NCBI RefSeq assembly: GCF_000454545.1
Contig: NZ_CM002139.1
Span: 250,833-314,832, forward strand
From: Xanthomonas cassavae CFBP 4642
Lineage (GTDB): Bacteria > Pseudomonadota > Gammaproteobacteria > Xanthomonadales > Xanthomonadaceae
DNA length: 64,000 nt
Direction: 5' to 3'
This document shows, in pieces, positions 53,268 to 62,359 of this stretch; position 1 is the stretch's first letter; every line of letters begins with the position of its first letter. The notes below the pieces were generated by a model. It was not told where the DNA came from. It was given only the letters and a program-made list of their open reading frames with translations, and ran no database searches. The translations under genes and the position numbers were made by a program.

Positions 53268-54425
53268 ATGTCTTCCTTTTTCGCCCACGCGGCCATCCGT
53301 TCGCATTACCGCCGCCGTAGCGACGGGCAGGCCGCCGGTTCCAGCGAGCGCGCGTTGCTGGATCTGATCCGCAGCGCCGGCCAGGTGGCGCGTGCCGATC
53401 TGCCGCGCGCCAGCGGGCTCAGCGTTCCCGGCACCAAGGGCATCATCGACCCGCTGGTTGCACATGGGCTGCTCCAGCTCGGCCCGTCGCTGCGGCGCGG
53501 TCGCGGCCAACCCAGCGTCCAGTTGAGTCTGGTGCCCGACTACGCGTACAGCGTGGGAGCCTCGTTGATGGTCGATGGCATCGCGGTGGTGCTGATCGAT
53601 TTCGCCGGCCAGGTGCGCGGCATGCGCCAGCTCACTGCGTTCCCGCTGACGCTGGAACTGGTCGCAGCGCGGCTGCCGGAACTGGTGGAGCAGTTGCTGC
53701 AGGCGGCCGGTGTGAACCGGCAGCGGTTGTTCGGGGTGGGTGTCGGCATGACCGGCCCGCGCATCGGCGACGGCACGCCGGTCAATCCGCCGCTCACGCT
53801 GGACGCGGACTGGATGCAGATGGAGCTGGACCGGTTCATCGCCGACCGCCTGCAGTTGCCGGTGTGGATGGACAACGACGCCCATTGCGCCGCCCTGGCC
53901 GAAGCTTTGTACGGAGTCGGCCGGCAATCGCCGGACCTGGTCTACCTGACGATCGCCGATGGGTTTGCCGCGGGTGTGATCGCCGCCGGTAAGGTGCTCC
54001 GCGGCGCGCACGGCAATGTGGGCGAACTGGGGCGTATCTCGGCCATCACCGGCAGCGCGCGGCCAACGCTGGAAGGCCTGCGCCAGGCGCTGGTCGCCGA
54101 TGGCCATGTACTGGCGGACCTGCAGACCCTGCTGCAGCACTACGATCCGGCGTGGCCGCAGATCGACGCCTGGCTGGATGCGGTGCAACCCACCGTGACC
54201 CTGGCGGTGGCGGCGATCATCGCGTTGATCGACCCGCGCGTCATCGTCTTCGGCGCGCGCCTGCCGGCAGATCTTGCGCAGCGGCTGATCGCCCGTGTCG
54301 CCTTCGAGCCCGCGCCACGGCGCGGCGGTGCATTGCTGTATCCGGCGTTGCTGGTCGGGCAGGTGCAGGCACATGCCACGGTGCTGGGTGCAGCCATGCT
54401 GCCGTTCAAGGAAACGCTGTTCTAG
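53268..54425 (+). CDS. ROK-family transcriptional repressor
   Basis: A 385-aa regulator with an N-terminal winged helix (ALLDLIRSAGQVARADLPRA, then SGLSVPGTKGIIDPLVAHGL) and a ROK sugar-kinase-like domain (about 85-385) with GVGVGMTGPRIGDGTPVNPP and WMDNDAHCAALAEALYGVGR. The usual zinc-site Cys-rich loop of ROK proteins is not seen. It should repress the divergent receptor operon until a sugar-like ligand binds. Confidence 0.88.
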   Translation: MSSFFAHAAIRSHYRRRSDGQAAGSSERALLDLIRSAGQVARADLPRASGLSVPGTKGIIDPLVAHGLLQLGPSLRRGRGQPSVQLSLVPDYAYSVGASLMVDGIAVVLIDFAGQVRGMRQLTAFPLTLELVAARLPELVEQLLQAAGVNRQRLFGVGVGMTGPRIGDGTPVNPPLTLDADWMQMELDRFIADRLQLPVWMDNDAHCAALAEALYGVGRQSPDLVYLTIADGFAAGVIAAGKVLRGAHGNVGELGRISAITGSARPTLEGLRQALVADGHVLADLQTLLQHYDPAWPQIDAWLDAVQPTVTLAVAAIIALIDPRVIVFGARLPADLAQRLIARVAFEPAPRRGGALLYPALLVGQVQAHATVLGAAMLPFKETLF

Positions 54426-54478
54426 CACCAGTGGTGGACCAGCCGATGCGCGTGCCGGCGTTGCGGCGGGGCGTCGTT

Positions 54479-54503
54479 TCGCATCGCGGCAGCATAGTTC
54501 GCC
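54479..54503 (+). promoter_or_regulatory. Perfect PIP box for avrBs2
   Basis: TTCGC at 54479-54483, exactly 15 bases, then TTCGC at 54499-54503: the consensus HrpX-binding plant-inducible promoter box. It lies 64 bases upstream of the avrBs2 ATG. A TTTACT element about 31 bases downstream may serve as -10. Confidence 0.93.
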
Positions 54504-54566
54504 TCGGTTGCGCATTGTCATATGCCAGGCGCTTTACTGGCCGCCCGCAGTGCTCTTGAGGTCGTC

Positions 54567-56717
54567 ATGCGTATTGCTCCTTCGCAACCGGCCGCCCTGC
54601 TCACCACCGCGCTGGCAACACCGACGCACACCAGCCCGATTACCCCGATGGAGGTGCCGCACGTGCCCGGCGGCAACCCGCCACTGGGTCCACGTCCGCG
54701 TCGCCAGGCGTTTATGCAACCACCACTGGCGGCGTTGGACGACAGCGCCATGACCGGCAAGCAGGCATTGGTGGCACTGGACAGCGAGTTTTCGGAGCAA
54801 CGCCTGGTCGAAGTGCAGGCAAGGCAGATCACCGTGCAGGCCGCGCAAAGCACGCTGGCCAAGCAGCTTGCAAAGGCCGGCAAAGGGACCAGGCCCGCCA
54901 GCATCGCGGCACGTTTTGCCGCCGGAGCGCTGGAGCCGGTGTATCTGGATACCGCTGCGTTCGAAGCAATGACCGCCGGTTTGCCGGATCACTCCCGTGC
55001 AGCGGCGGGCCCGGTGCTGGTCGATGCGCAGCAAGGCCGCATCATCTTCGATCTGCAACGCGCGTTTGCGCATGACGACACCTTCAGCGATGCAGCACGC
55101 ACTGCATTGCGCAAGACGCTGGACCTGCCCGGCCATGGGCTGAAGACACCTGGCTGGCTGAAGCCCACCGCACCCACGCAGCCGCGTCGCAAGTTGCAGC
55201 AAGCCGCGCGCTACCACGGACACGCGGTGCCGGCGCGCGACGGCGGCGCGGCCTTCTTCAAGGCCAACGACCATCATCTGCTGGCCGGAAAGCAAGCGCT
55301 GTTGCGCAAGCACCGCAAGGAGCTCGTGCACGACGCGTACTTCCAGGCGCCCAGCACGCGCGCGCTGGGCAAGGACGTGATGGTGCACCGGGGCCTGTTC
55401 GACAACCACGCCGGCATTCCGGAAAACTCGCTGGCCGCCATCGATCGCGCCTACGCACAGGGGTATCGCAACCTGGAGCTGGATGTCGAGGTCAGTGCCG
55501 ACGGCGTGCCGGTCTTGATGCACGACTTCAGCATTGGCCGCATGACCGACGATCCGCAGAACAGGCTGGTCTCGCAGGTACCGTTCGCCCAGTTGCGCGA
55601 GATGCCGCTGGTGATCCGCAACCCGGTCGATGGCAACTTCATCAAGACCGATCAGACCATTGCCGCGGTGGAGCAGGCATTGGAGCATGCGCTGCAGAAG
55701 CCGGAGGCGATGTCGGTCGCGCTGGATTGCAAGGAAGACACCGCCGAGGCGGTGGTCATGCTGCTGATGCGCCGGCCGGACCTGCGCCCGGGGGCCGCGA
55801 TCAAGCTGTATGCCAAGTACTACACGGGCGGCTTCGATCAATTTCTGTCAAATCTATACAAGCGCTACAAGATCAATCCGCTGCACTCCCAGGATGCGCC
55901 GCGCCGGGCCGCACTCGATCGGCTGTTGGCCAAGATCGCTGTGGTGCCGGTCTTCAGCCAGAGCATGCTCGCCGACGCGCAGCTGCGCCAGTTCTTCCCG
56001 GGCAAGGACGAGGGCCCGGAGGGACTGGCCGACACTGCGGTGCAGTGGCTGGAAAGCTGGAGCAGGATGCGCCCGGTCATCGTGGAGGCGGTGGCCACCG
56101 ATCAGCAAAGCGCTGCAGGCAAGGCCATGGAGCTGACACGCGCACGCCTGCGCCAGCCGGACTCGTCCTACGCGCAGGCGGCGTTTTCGTCCGGCTATCG
56201 GTATGAGGATTTCTCCCTGCCGCGCGCCAACCACGACAAGGACTATTACGTCTGGCGCAACTTCGGCGAGATGCAGAAGCTCAGCGGCGAAGCCTTCGGG
56301 ATCCAGCGCACCACCGCCGGTGCCTTTCGCGATGCCGGCGAAAGCCTGCTGACCGACCAGCCCGAGGAGGAACTACTCGCGTTGCTGGAAGACCGCACGC
56401 TGGCGCGTGGTCATACCGGCATGGAACTGGACCTGCCGCCAGACACCCCTATCGACACCGCGCGCGATGCGGCGATCGTGGCGCAGCGCACCGGCGAATT
56501 CCGCGCCGCCTCCAGGCCCGCCGACCCGGCCCATGTGGCCGCAGTGCGGGAAGGCCGCCTTCTGGATCGCTCGGCAGAGCCTGTGCACGACAGCGCAGCC
56601 AGGCAGGGGGTGGATGCACGCGCCGAATCCCTGGGGCGACTGGCCGATCAGTACCGTGGTGCACCGGTGACCCATTACCTCAACGAGCAAGCCAGACAGA
56701 CCGAGCCAGGAGAGTGA
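54567..56717 (+). CDS. avrBs2: Type III effector AvrBs2 with glycerophosphodiester phosphodiesterase domain
   Basis: A 716-aa type III effector, injected into plant cells through the Hrp system and recognised by Bs2 in pepper. The N-terminus (MRIAPSQPAALLTTALATPT) is the Ser/Pro/Thr-rich secretion region. The GDPD domain begins VMVHRGLFDNHAGIPENSLA; in RNLELDVEVSADGVPVLMHD the acidic residues fall at E304 and D306, the published AvrBs2 catalytic positions, which supports both identity and start. It has its own PIP box and a GAGG ribosome binding site. No frameshift or early stop, so it looks functional. Confidence 0.95.
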   Translation: MRIAPSQPAALLTTALATPTHTSPITPMEVPHVPGGNPPLGPRPRRQAFMQPPLAALDDSAMTGKQALVALDSEFSEQRLVEVQARQITVQAAQSTLAKQLAKAGKGTRPASIAARFAAGALEPVYLDTAAFEAMTAGLPDHSRAAAGPVLVDAQQGRIIFDLQRAFAHDDTFSDAARTALRKTLDLPGHGLKTPGWLKPTAPTQPRRKLQQAARYHGHAVPARDGGAAFFKANDHHLLAGKQALLRKHRKELVHDAYFQAPSTRALGKDVMVHRGLFDNHAGIPENSLAAIDRAYAQGYRNLELDVEVSADGVPVLMHDFSIGRMTDDPQNRLVSQVPFAQLREMPLVIRNPVDGNFIKTDQTIAAVEQALEHALQKPEAMSVALDCKEDTAEAVVMLLMRRPDLRPGAAIKLYAKYYTGGFDQFLSNLYKRYKINPLHSQDAPRRAALDRLLAKIAVVPVFSQSMLADAQLRQFFPGKDEGPEGLADTAVQWLESWSRMRPVIVEAVATDQQSAAGKAMELTRARLRQPDSSYAQAAFSSGYRYEDFSLPRANHDKDYYVWRNFGEMQKLSGEAFGIQRTTAGAFRDAGESLLTDQPEEELLALLEDRTLARGHTGMELDLPPDTPIDTARDAAIVAQRTGEFRAASRPADPAHVAAVREGRLLDRSAEPVHDSAARQGVDARAESLGRLADQYRGAPVTHYLNEQARQTEPGE

Positions 56718-56893
56718 TAACGGCGCACTGATCCTGCGCCGGCGCGCGTGGCCCGGCGGCATGACCGCTTACGTGGTCGCCAATGGGGGGCCGCCTTGCA
56801 GTGTTGCAGGTGGACATCGCCTTCGCCGGCAAACTGCACTGGCGCTCGCACCCAGGACGCGCGCATTGCGCCGCCACTGCGCCTGCTGCGGCG

Positions 56894-58708
56894 CTACGGC
56901 GTCTCCATCAACGCAATCACCTCGCGGTCCTGCGCCTCCACCGCCACCAGCCGTTGCATCAGCAGCGACAGCGTCACCACGTCCTGGTGGTTGTGGTCGG
57001 CCACGCGGCGCAGGTTGCGCGCGCTGCCGCCGCGCAGATAGCTCAGCCACGCCGCCGGCGCTTCGGAGCCGGGCAGGTCGTCTTCGCGCACCACGCGCAG
57101 CAGCTGCCGCTCGATGGTGGACAGCTTGCAGTTCTCCCAGGTGCCGCGGTACCGGCGGCGGGTGGGGAACAGCAGGTCCACATGATCCAGCGCCGACAGT
57201 GGGTCGCCGCGGCGCGCCAGCCGGTAGCGCGTCTTGAGCAGCGGCGCGTCGTAGCAGCGGCCGTTGTAGCTGGACAGCACCGTGCGCGGCGACAGCCAGC
57301 TGCGGAACAGGTCCAGCATGGCGCTCTCGGCGGCCATGGTGGACATCATCAACTGGCGCACGCGCAGGCCGCTGCCTTGCACGGCATCGGTGCACCACTG
57401 CGCCACCCCGATCATGAAGGCGCGCGTGCCGGTGCCGCCGGCAAGGCCGGTGGTTTCGGTATCGAAGAACAACAGGTCCAGCGGGTCGACCGCGTCCTCG
57501 CGTCTGGCGAATGCCAGCGAGAGCGCTTCGCCAGGAATCGGCTGCGGCAGGAACGCTTCGACCAGATGCAGGCCCGGTGCGATCTCGTTGCCGGGCAGCT
57601 GCCGATCGGTGGACGGCGCGCGCAGCGGCGTGTGCGGCGAGATCGCCCGTTCGCGCAGGCCGATCATCTTGCGCAACCCAGCGATGTCGGTGCGACGTTG
57701 CAGTGGTGGCGTCGCCGACATCGGTGGTGCCGGTGGTGTCGTGGTATTGCGCGCTGCTGGCGAGCGGCCTGCGAGATCTGCATCCATGGCATCGGTCACA
57801 TCGATTGCATCGCCACCGACAGCGGATGACAACGCCTGCATGTGGCGCACATCGTGCTCCACCCATGCAAACACCGATGCCTCGCGCGCAGGCGGTGCAG
57901 TAGCCGGTGACTGCAAGGCGCGGCGCATGAGTGCCGGTGCGGTGCGCACACCGTGCGGGCGGGCTGCCGGGGCGGCATGACGTGCAGCGGCGGCATCGTG
58001 CGATGACAAGCGTGCAGCGAGTGCCCCGGTGCCGGAGACCGCTGCACGCTGCGCACGTGTCGGCGTCACCGCGTCGTCCTTGCGCGATGCAGGTGTCAGC
58101 CCGCCGACCTGACGGCGCAGCAGGCGCAAACGCTCCGCGCTGCCACCCGAGGCGCTGCCAGGTGCAGGCGTTGCCTGGTCCTGCGCTGGCGGCGTCGCAC
58201 TGTCGGCAGCCATGTGCGCACCGCTTGCGTGCGTACCGCCTGAGACAGCGCCAGCCGCCGCTATCTCAACGGCTGCTCGCCTGAGCACTGCCGGCTGCGT
58301 CGGTGGCGCAGACGGCTTGGTCGCGCGCGCGCTCGCCCATGCCGGCGCCACAGCATTCACGTCGCTCTGCGTGAGCGTCGGTGTAGCAACGCGCAAGGCG
58401 TCAACACGGTGCGCCGCGTCCGCCAGACGTGGCTCATCCGACCACCGCAAGGCCGGCGCATATGCGGGCACATCGGCCGCAGCAGACGTTGCGGCCGATG
58501 GCGCGATCGGCGCGGACGATATGCCCGGCCTGGCTGCACCGACAGCGGTTTGCGGCACCTCACGCCCAAGCGCGGCATCGGCATCTTCCGCACGCGCCGC
58601 TGCTGCAGCTTGCGGTGCATCGCTGTCGGCAACCACCGCGGGCGCAGGCACATCCGCATGCCCGGCCTGCCGACGCAGCAAGCGCAGTCGGTCTGCACTC
58701 ACGCTCAT
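56894..58708 (-). CDS. mrfB: MrfB-like DEDD exonuclease (YprB family)
   Basis: A 604-aa protein whose C-terminal third (about 395-600) is an RNase H-like exonuclease: LLFFDTETTGLAGGTGTRAF (DxE), SSYNGRCYDAPLLKTRYRL (D), and VADHNHQDVVTLSLLMQ (H and D). Its partner is the helicase upstream, overlapping by ATGA; in Bacillus subtilis this pair (MrfA/MrfB) repairs mitomycin damage. The first 390 residues are low-complexity Ala/Pro/Arg-rich and contain RLRLLRRQ twice (near residues 7 and 195), unlike short bacterial MrfB proteins. Confidence 0.85.
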   Translation of the reverse strand: MSVSADRLRLLRRQAGHADVPAPAVVADSDAPQAAAAARAEDADAALGREVPQTAVGAARPGISSAPIAPSAATSAAADVPAYAPALRWSDEPRLADAAHRVDALRVATPTLTQSDVNAVAPAWASARATKPSAPPTQPAVLRRAAVEIAAAGAVSGGTHASGAHMAADSATPPAQDQATPAPGSASGGSAERLRLLRRQVGGLTPASRKDDAVTPTRAQRAAVSGTGALAARLSSHDAAAARHAAPAARPHGVRTAPALMRRALQSPATAPPAREASVFAWVEHDVRHMQALSSAVGGDAIDVTDAMDADLAGRSPAARNTTTPPAPPMSATPPLQRRTDIAGLRKMIGLRERAISPHTPLRAPSTDRQLPGNEIAPGLHLVEAFLPQPIPGEALSLAFARREDAVDPLDLLFFDTETTGLAGGTGTRAFMIGVAQWCTDAVQGSGLRVRQLMMSTMAAESAMLDLFRSWLSPRTVLSSYNGRCYDAPLLKTRYRLARRGDPLSALDHVDLLFPTRRRYRGTWENCKLSTIERQLLRVVREDDLPGSEAPAAWLSYLRGGSARNLRRVADHNHQDVVTLSLLMQRLVAVEAQDREVIALMETP

Positions 58709-61200
58709 GCAAGCACGTCCAGTGCCAGGTCGTCGTCCACCTGGGTGGCATGGCGCAGCGGCGCATCGGCGTCGAACAACAGCGCCAGCACCGTCAACGC
58801 CAGCGACTTGGGCGATTCGCCCTTACCTTCCTCGTGCGCGGCCAGCACCGGGCCCACGCAGGCCGGGCACCCGGCGCTGCAATCGCAACGCCGTACCAGC
58901 TCGTCGGCGCGCTGCAGCAGCTCGGCCTGGCGCAGCCACAGCGGCTCGCTCAGGCCCACGCCGCCGGGGAAGTTATCGTACAGGTACACCGTGGGCACGA
59001 AGGCCTGCTGCAGTTCCACCGCGCCCTGTTCGCCTTCTTCCACCCCGCGCAGTTGCCCGCGCCCGGTCTGGTCGGCCACCGCAAACCACGCGCCATCGCC
59101 ACTGCCCACAGCCTTTTGCAGATCGCGTGCATCGGCCATCACTGCCACCGTGGCCACCACGTGCAGCGCGTAGGCGGCGCCTAAAAAGCCATCCAGCGCA
59201 TCCTGTTTGGAGGCGAACGCCTTGCCCAGGGTGGCCTGCGGCAACTGCCACCACACCGCGGTGGTGTGCAGCTCCTGGTCGGGCAGATTCACCGGGCCGT
59301 AGCCGATGTTTTCATGCGTGTAATAGCGGATCTTCTTGTAGCCGGAGACGCGCCGCACCACGTGCACCTCGCCATGGTGCGAATCGCCACGGCCGGCCAC
59401 GCCGCCATCGAAGCGGTCCAGCACCTTGAGCTTGGTGTAGTCGATGCTGTCGGTGTAGTAGTCCACGTGGGTACGCGTGACATAGGCCTTGCGGCCTTCC
59501 CAGTCCAGTCGCTCCACCTGGTACGGCGTGCTTTGCACCATGTGGATGGCGCCTTCGTACAAGGTCAGTGCAGCGGCCGAATAATCCACCTCGGCGATGA
59601 TCTGCTGCTTGCCGGCGCTCTTGTCCACCACCACGAAGTTGCCGTCGGCCACCGAGCGCAGGCTCACCGCATTGGCCGGGTAGCTGTCGGCAATCCATTC
59701 CCAGCGGTCGCCTTCCTGGTGGATCACTTCGCTTTCGGCCAGGGCTTCCAGGAACACCAATGGGTCGATCGGACCAAACGGCTCGTCGGCAACGAACGGC
59801 AATTCGAACGCCGCGCAGCGGATGTGGTCGAACAGGATCAGCGGTTGATCGGGCGCAGTGCGTGCGTGCTCGGGCGAGGCATCGGCAAAGAAATCCGGAT
59901 GCCGAACCACGTATTGATCCAGCGGTTGCGAGCTGGCCACCAGCACGCCCAGCGCCGGCTGCCGGCGCCGCCCGGCGCGGCCGAAGCGCTGCCAGGTGGC
60001 GGCCACGCTGCCGGGGTAGCCATTGAGGATCACCACATCCAGCGCGCCGATATCCACGCCCAGTTCCAACGCAGAAGTCGAAATGATGCCGTCGATGGTG
60101 CCGGCACGCATTGCCCGCTCCACTTCGCGCCGCTCGGTGGGCAGGTAGCCGCCACGGTACGCGCGAATGCGTGCCGGCTTGCGTGGGTCGTGGTCGAAGA
60201 TGTCTTTGAGGTACTTGGTCAGCACCTCCACCATCAGGCGCGTCTGCGCGAACACCAACGTCTTCAGACCGCTCTTGATGGCGATGCGCGCAATGCGGTT
60301 GCTCTGCGAACGCGCCGAGGCGCGCAGGCCGAGATCGGCATTGACCACTGGCGGGTTCCACAACAGCACATGCTTGTCGCCGGTGGGCGCGCCGGATTCG
60401 GTGATGGCATGCACCTGTTCTTCGATCAGGGCCTGTGCGTGCGCGTGCGGGTTGCCGATGGTGGCCGAGCACAGGATGAACTGCGGCTTGGCGCCATAGA
60501 ACGCGCAAATGCGCTTGAGCCGGCGCAGTACGTTGGTGACGTGGCTGCCGAACACGCCGCGATAGGTGTGGATCTCATCGATCACCACATAGCGCAGGTT
60601 CTCGAAGAACTGCGCCCACTTGGTGTGATGCGGCAGGATTGCCTGGTGCAGCATGTCCGGGTTGCTCACCACGATGTCGCCATGCAGGCGGATCGCCTGG
60701 CGCGCATCGCCGGGCGTATCGCCGTCGAAGGTGAAGGCCTTCACCCCCAGCGCGCCGGCGCGGTTCAATTCCAGCAGCTCGGCCACCTGGTCCTGCGCCA
60801 GCGCCTTGGTGGGGAACAGGTACAGCGCCTTGGCCCCTGCGGTCATCGCCGCGCTCACCACCGGCAGCGTGTAGCACAGCGATTTGCCCGACGCAGTGGG
60901 CGTCACGATCGCCACATGCTCGCCACGCTGGCTTGCCGCCCAGGCGTCGGCCTGATGGCTGTAGAGCTGGCCGATCCCGCGCGTGCGCAGCGCATCGGCC
61001 AATGCGGCCGGCACATCCTCCGGGATCGGCGCGTAATTACCGTCGCGCCCGGGAATGGTGAAGCTGCCGGTGATGCGGTCCTGGTAGCGCCGTTCCAGGC
61101 GCTGCGTGAGCAGTGCGCCGTCGCGGCTGGGCCGGCCATCGGTGGTGGCCAGGGCGCGTTCGGCGGTTTCGGTGCGGGGAGCGAGGGCAAATGGAGGCAT
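58705..61200 (-). CDS. mrfA: MrfA-like DEXH helicase with C-terminal zinc-binding domain
   Basis: An 831-aa SF2 helicase of the YprA/MrfA family. Walker A is TPTASGKS near residue 100; DEIH, SAT, GIISTSALELGVDIGALDVV and QRFGRAGRRRQ are the remaining helicase motifs. The C-terminal DUF1998 end has CDCSAGCPACVGP, the four-Cys site characteristic of MrfA. GGGAG precedes the ATG at 61200. Works with MrfB in a mitomycin-type repair pathway outside UvrABC. Confidence 0.92.
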   Translation of the reverse strand: MPPFALAPRTETAERALATTDGRPSRDGALLTQRLERRYQDRITGSFTIPGRDGNYAPIPEDVPAALADALRTRGIGQLYSHQADAWAASQRGEHVAIVTPTASGKSLCYTLPVVSAAMTAGAKALYLFPTKALAQDQVAELLELNRAGALGVKAFTFDGDTPGDARQAIRLHGDIVVSNPDMLHQAILPHHTKWAQFFENLRYVVIDEIHTYRGVFGSHVTNVLRRLKRICAFYGAKPQFILCSATIGNPHAHAQALIEEQVHAITESGAPTGDKHVLLWNPPVVNADLGLRASARSQSNRIARIAIKSGLKTLVFAQTRLMVEVLTKYLKDIFDHDPRKPARIRAYRGGYLPTERREVERAMRAGTIDGIISTSALELGVDIGALDVVILNGYPGSVAATWQRFGRAGRRRQPALGVLVASSQPLDQYVVRHPDFFADASPEHARTAPDQPLILFDHIRCAAFELPFVADEPFGPIDPLVFLEALAESEVIHQEGDRWEWIADSYPANAVSLRSVADGNFVVVDKSAGKQQIIAEVDYSAAALTLYEGAIHMVQSTPYQVERLDWEGRKAYVTRTHVDYYTDSIDYTKLKVLDRFDGGVAGRGDSHHGEVHVVRRVSGYKKIRYYTHENIGYGPVNLPDQELHTTAVWWQLPQATLGKAFASKQDALDGFLGAAYALHVVATVAVMADARDLQKAVGSGDGAWFAVADQTGRGQLRGVEEGEQGAVELQQAFVPTVYLYDNFPGGVGLSEPLWLRQAELLQRADELVRRCDCSAGCPACVGPVLAAHEEGKGESPKSLALTVLALLFDADAPLRHATQVDDDLALDVLA

Positions 61201-61236
61201 ACGACGGCTCCCAAAGAGGGGCATGAGACAGGGGAG

Positions 61237-61257
61237 GTGTCTCAGGGTATGAGACAC
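61237..61257. promoter_or_regulatory. Palindrome between mrfA and the hemolysin III gene
   Basis: GTGTCTCA-GGGTA-TGAGACAC has perfect eight-base arms, and a further TGAGACA copy lies at 61224-61230. Placed between two divergent genes, it looks like a repressor site. It does not match the LexA palindrome (TTAGTA-N4-TACTAA) known for Xanthomonas. Confidence 0.55.
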
Positions 61258-61327
61258 GGCCCGAATGGGCGAGCCCGTGTCACTGAGCGAATTCAGCAAG
61301 CGGGTATGCTGTGGCCCCCACTGCGCC

Positions 61328-62035
61328 ATGCCCGAGCTGCACGTTGTGGGCTCCCCCTCTCGAAGACCCGCCGTGCCCGTGCCCCCCAGCGCCCTCGCTC
61401 CGCATTACAAGACTCCCGCTGCCCGTCGTGCCGATGTGATCGTGCATGCCGCCGGCCTGTTCCTGGCCATCGTCGGTGGCGGCTGGATGGTGTGGCGGGC
61501 GCATGCCAACCAGACCATGCTGCTGACCACCTGTGTCTACGCGCTGGGCCTGCTGGTGATGTTCGCCTGCTCGGCCGCCTACAACTTCGCCCCGCCGCTG
61601 CGCCAGCCGATGCTGCGCAAGTTCGACCACGCCGGCATCTTCGTCATGATCGCCGGCTCGTACACGCCGTTCTTCCTGGTCGCGCTCGATGGCAGCTGGC
61701 GCTGGGCCATGATCCTGACCGTCTGGAGCGTGGCGCTGTTGGGCGTGTTCGCCAAACTGTGCCTGCCCGGCATCGCCAAGGGCTTCTGGGTGGCGATCTA
61801 CCTGCTGCTGGGCTGGGCCGGAATCGTGGTGGTCAACCAGATGATCGCCGGCCTGGACAGCGCGGTGCTGTGGCTCATCGTGGCCGGCGGCGCGTTCTAC
61901 ACCGTGGGCGTGGCGTTCTACGTGCGCAAGTCGATGGTCTACAACCGCGCCATCTGGCATGCCCATGTGCTGGGCGGTGCGTTGTCGCACTGGTGCGCCA
62001 TCTGGCTGTGCCTGCGGCCGTTGAGCGGGGCGTGA
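61328..62035 (+). CDS. Hemolysin III/PAQR-family membrane protein
   Basis: A protein of up to 235 aa with seven predicted helices. Family motifs are HAAGLFLAIVGGGWMVWRA, ACSAAYNFAPPLRQPMLRKF, DHAGIFVMIAGSYTPFFLVA and NRAIWHAHVLGGALSHWCAI with the conserved histidines. The ATG at 61328 is used; GTG starts at 61373 or 61379 are possible. The family shows lytic activity in some species, but its role in Xanthomonas is unknown. Confidence 0.85.
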   Translation: MPELHVVGSPSRRPAVPVPPSALAPHYKTPAARRADVIVHAAGLFLAIVGGGWMVWRAHANQTMLLTTCVYALGLLVMFACSAAYNFAPPLRQPMLRKFDHAGIFVMIAGSYTPFFLVALDGSWRWAMILTVWSVALLGVFAKLCLPGIAKGFWVAIYLLLGWAGIVVVNQMIAGLDSAVLWLIVAGGAFYTVGVAFYVRKSMVYNRAIWHAHVLGGALSHWCAIWLCLRPLSGA

Positions 62036-62079
62036 AGGCGCAGTTGGGCGTCCTCGGGCCGACCGCTTGCCTCGCCCAA

Positions 62080-62099
62080 AGTGATACTTTAATGTCACT
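62080..62099. promoter_or_regulatory. Operator upstream of the Phd/ParE-like pair
   Basis: AGTGA-N10-TCACT with TACTTTAATG in the spacer lies just before the antitoxin ATG (62102). This spacing and position fit Phd/YefM autorepression; the factor binding here is inferred. Confidence 0.6.
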
Positions 62100-62101
62100 C
62101 C

Positions 62102-62359
62102 ATGCGCACCGAACTTGTCACCACGCTCAAGCGTCAGGCCACCGAACTCCTTGCAGCTGCCGAGCGCGACAAGGAGCCGATCCTGATCACACAGCACGGT
62201 TTGCCCAGTGCCTATCTGGTGGATGTCGCCAGCTACGAGCGCATGCAGCAGCGCATGGCGCTCCTCGAAGGAATCGCCCGTGGAGAAATGGCAGTAGCGG
62301 AAGGCCGCACTCTGAGCCATGAACAGGCACAGCAACGCATGGCGCGATGGCTGAAATAA
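62102..62359 (+). CDS. Phd/YefM-family antitoxin
   Basis: An 85-aa antitoxin: VTTLKRQATELLAAAERDKE at the N-terminus is the DNA-binding region, and PILITQHGLPSAYLVDVASY the core. It overlaps the toxin gene by 13 bases. A palindrome stands directly upstream. Confidence 0.9.
   Translation: MRTELVTTLKRQATELLAAAERDKEPILITQHGLPSAYLVDVASYERMQQRMALLEGIARGEMAVAEGRTLSHEQAQQRMARWLK

Noticed and set aside
54522..54566. Upstream 15-codon extension of avrBs2
   Set aside because: It would move E304 and D306 away from their published numbers, and the ATG at 54567 has the ribosome binding site.
59266..62322. 1018-codon plus-strand frame opposite mrfA and across the hemolysin III gene
   Set aside because: It runs through two unrelated genes, is His/Arg/Gln-rich and has no domain; it is a shadow.
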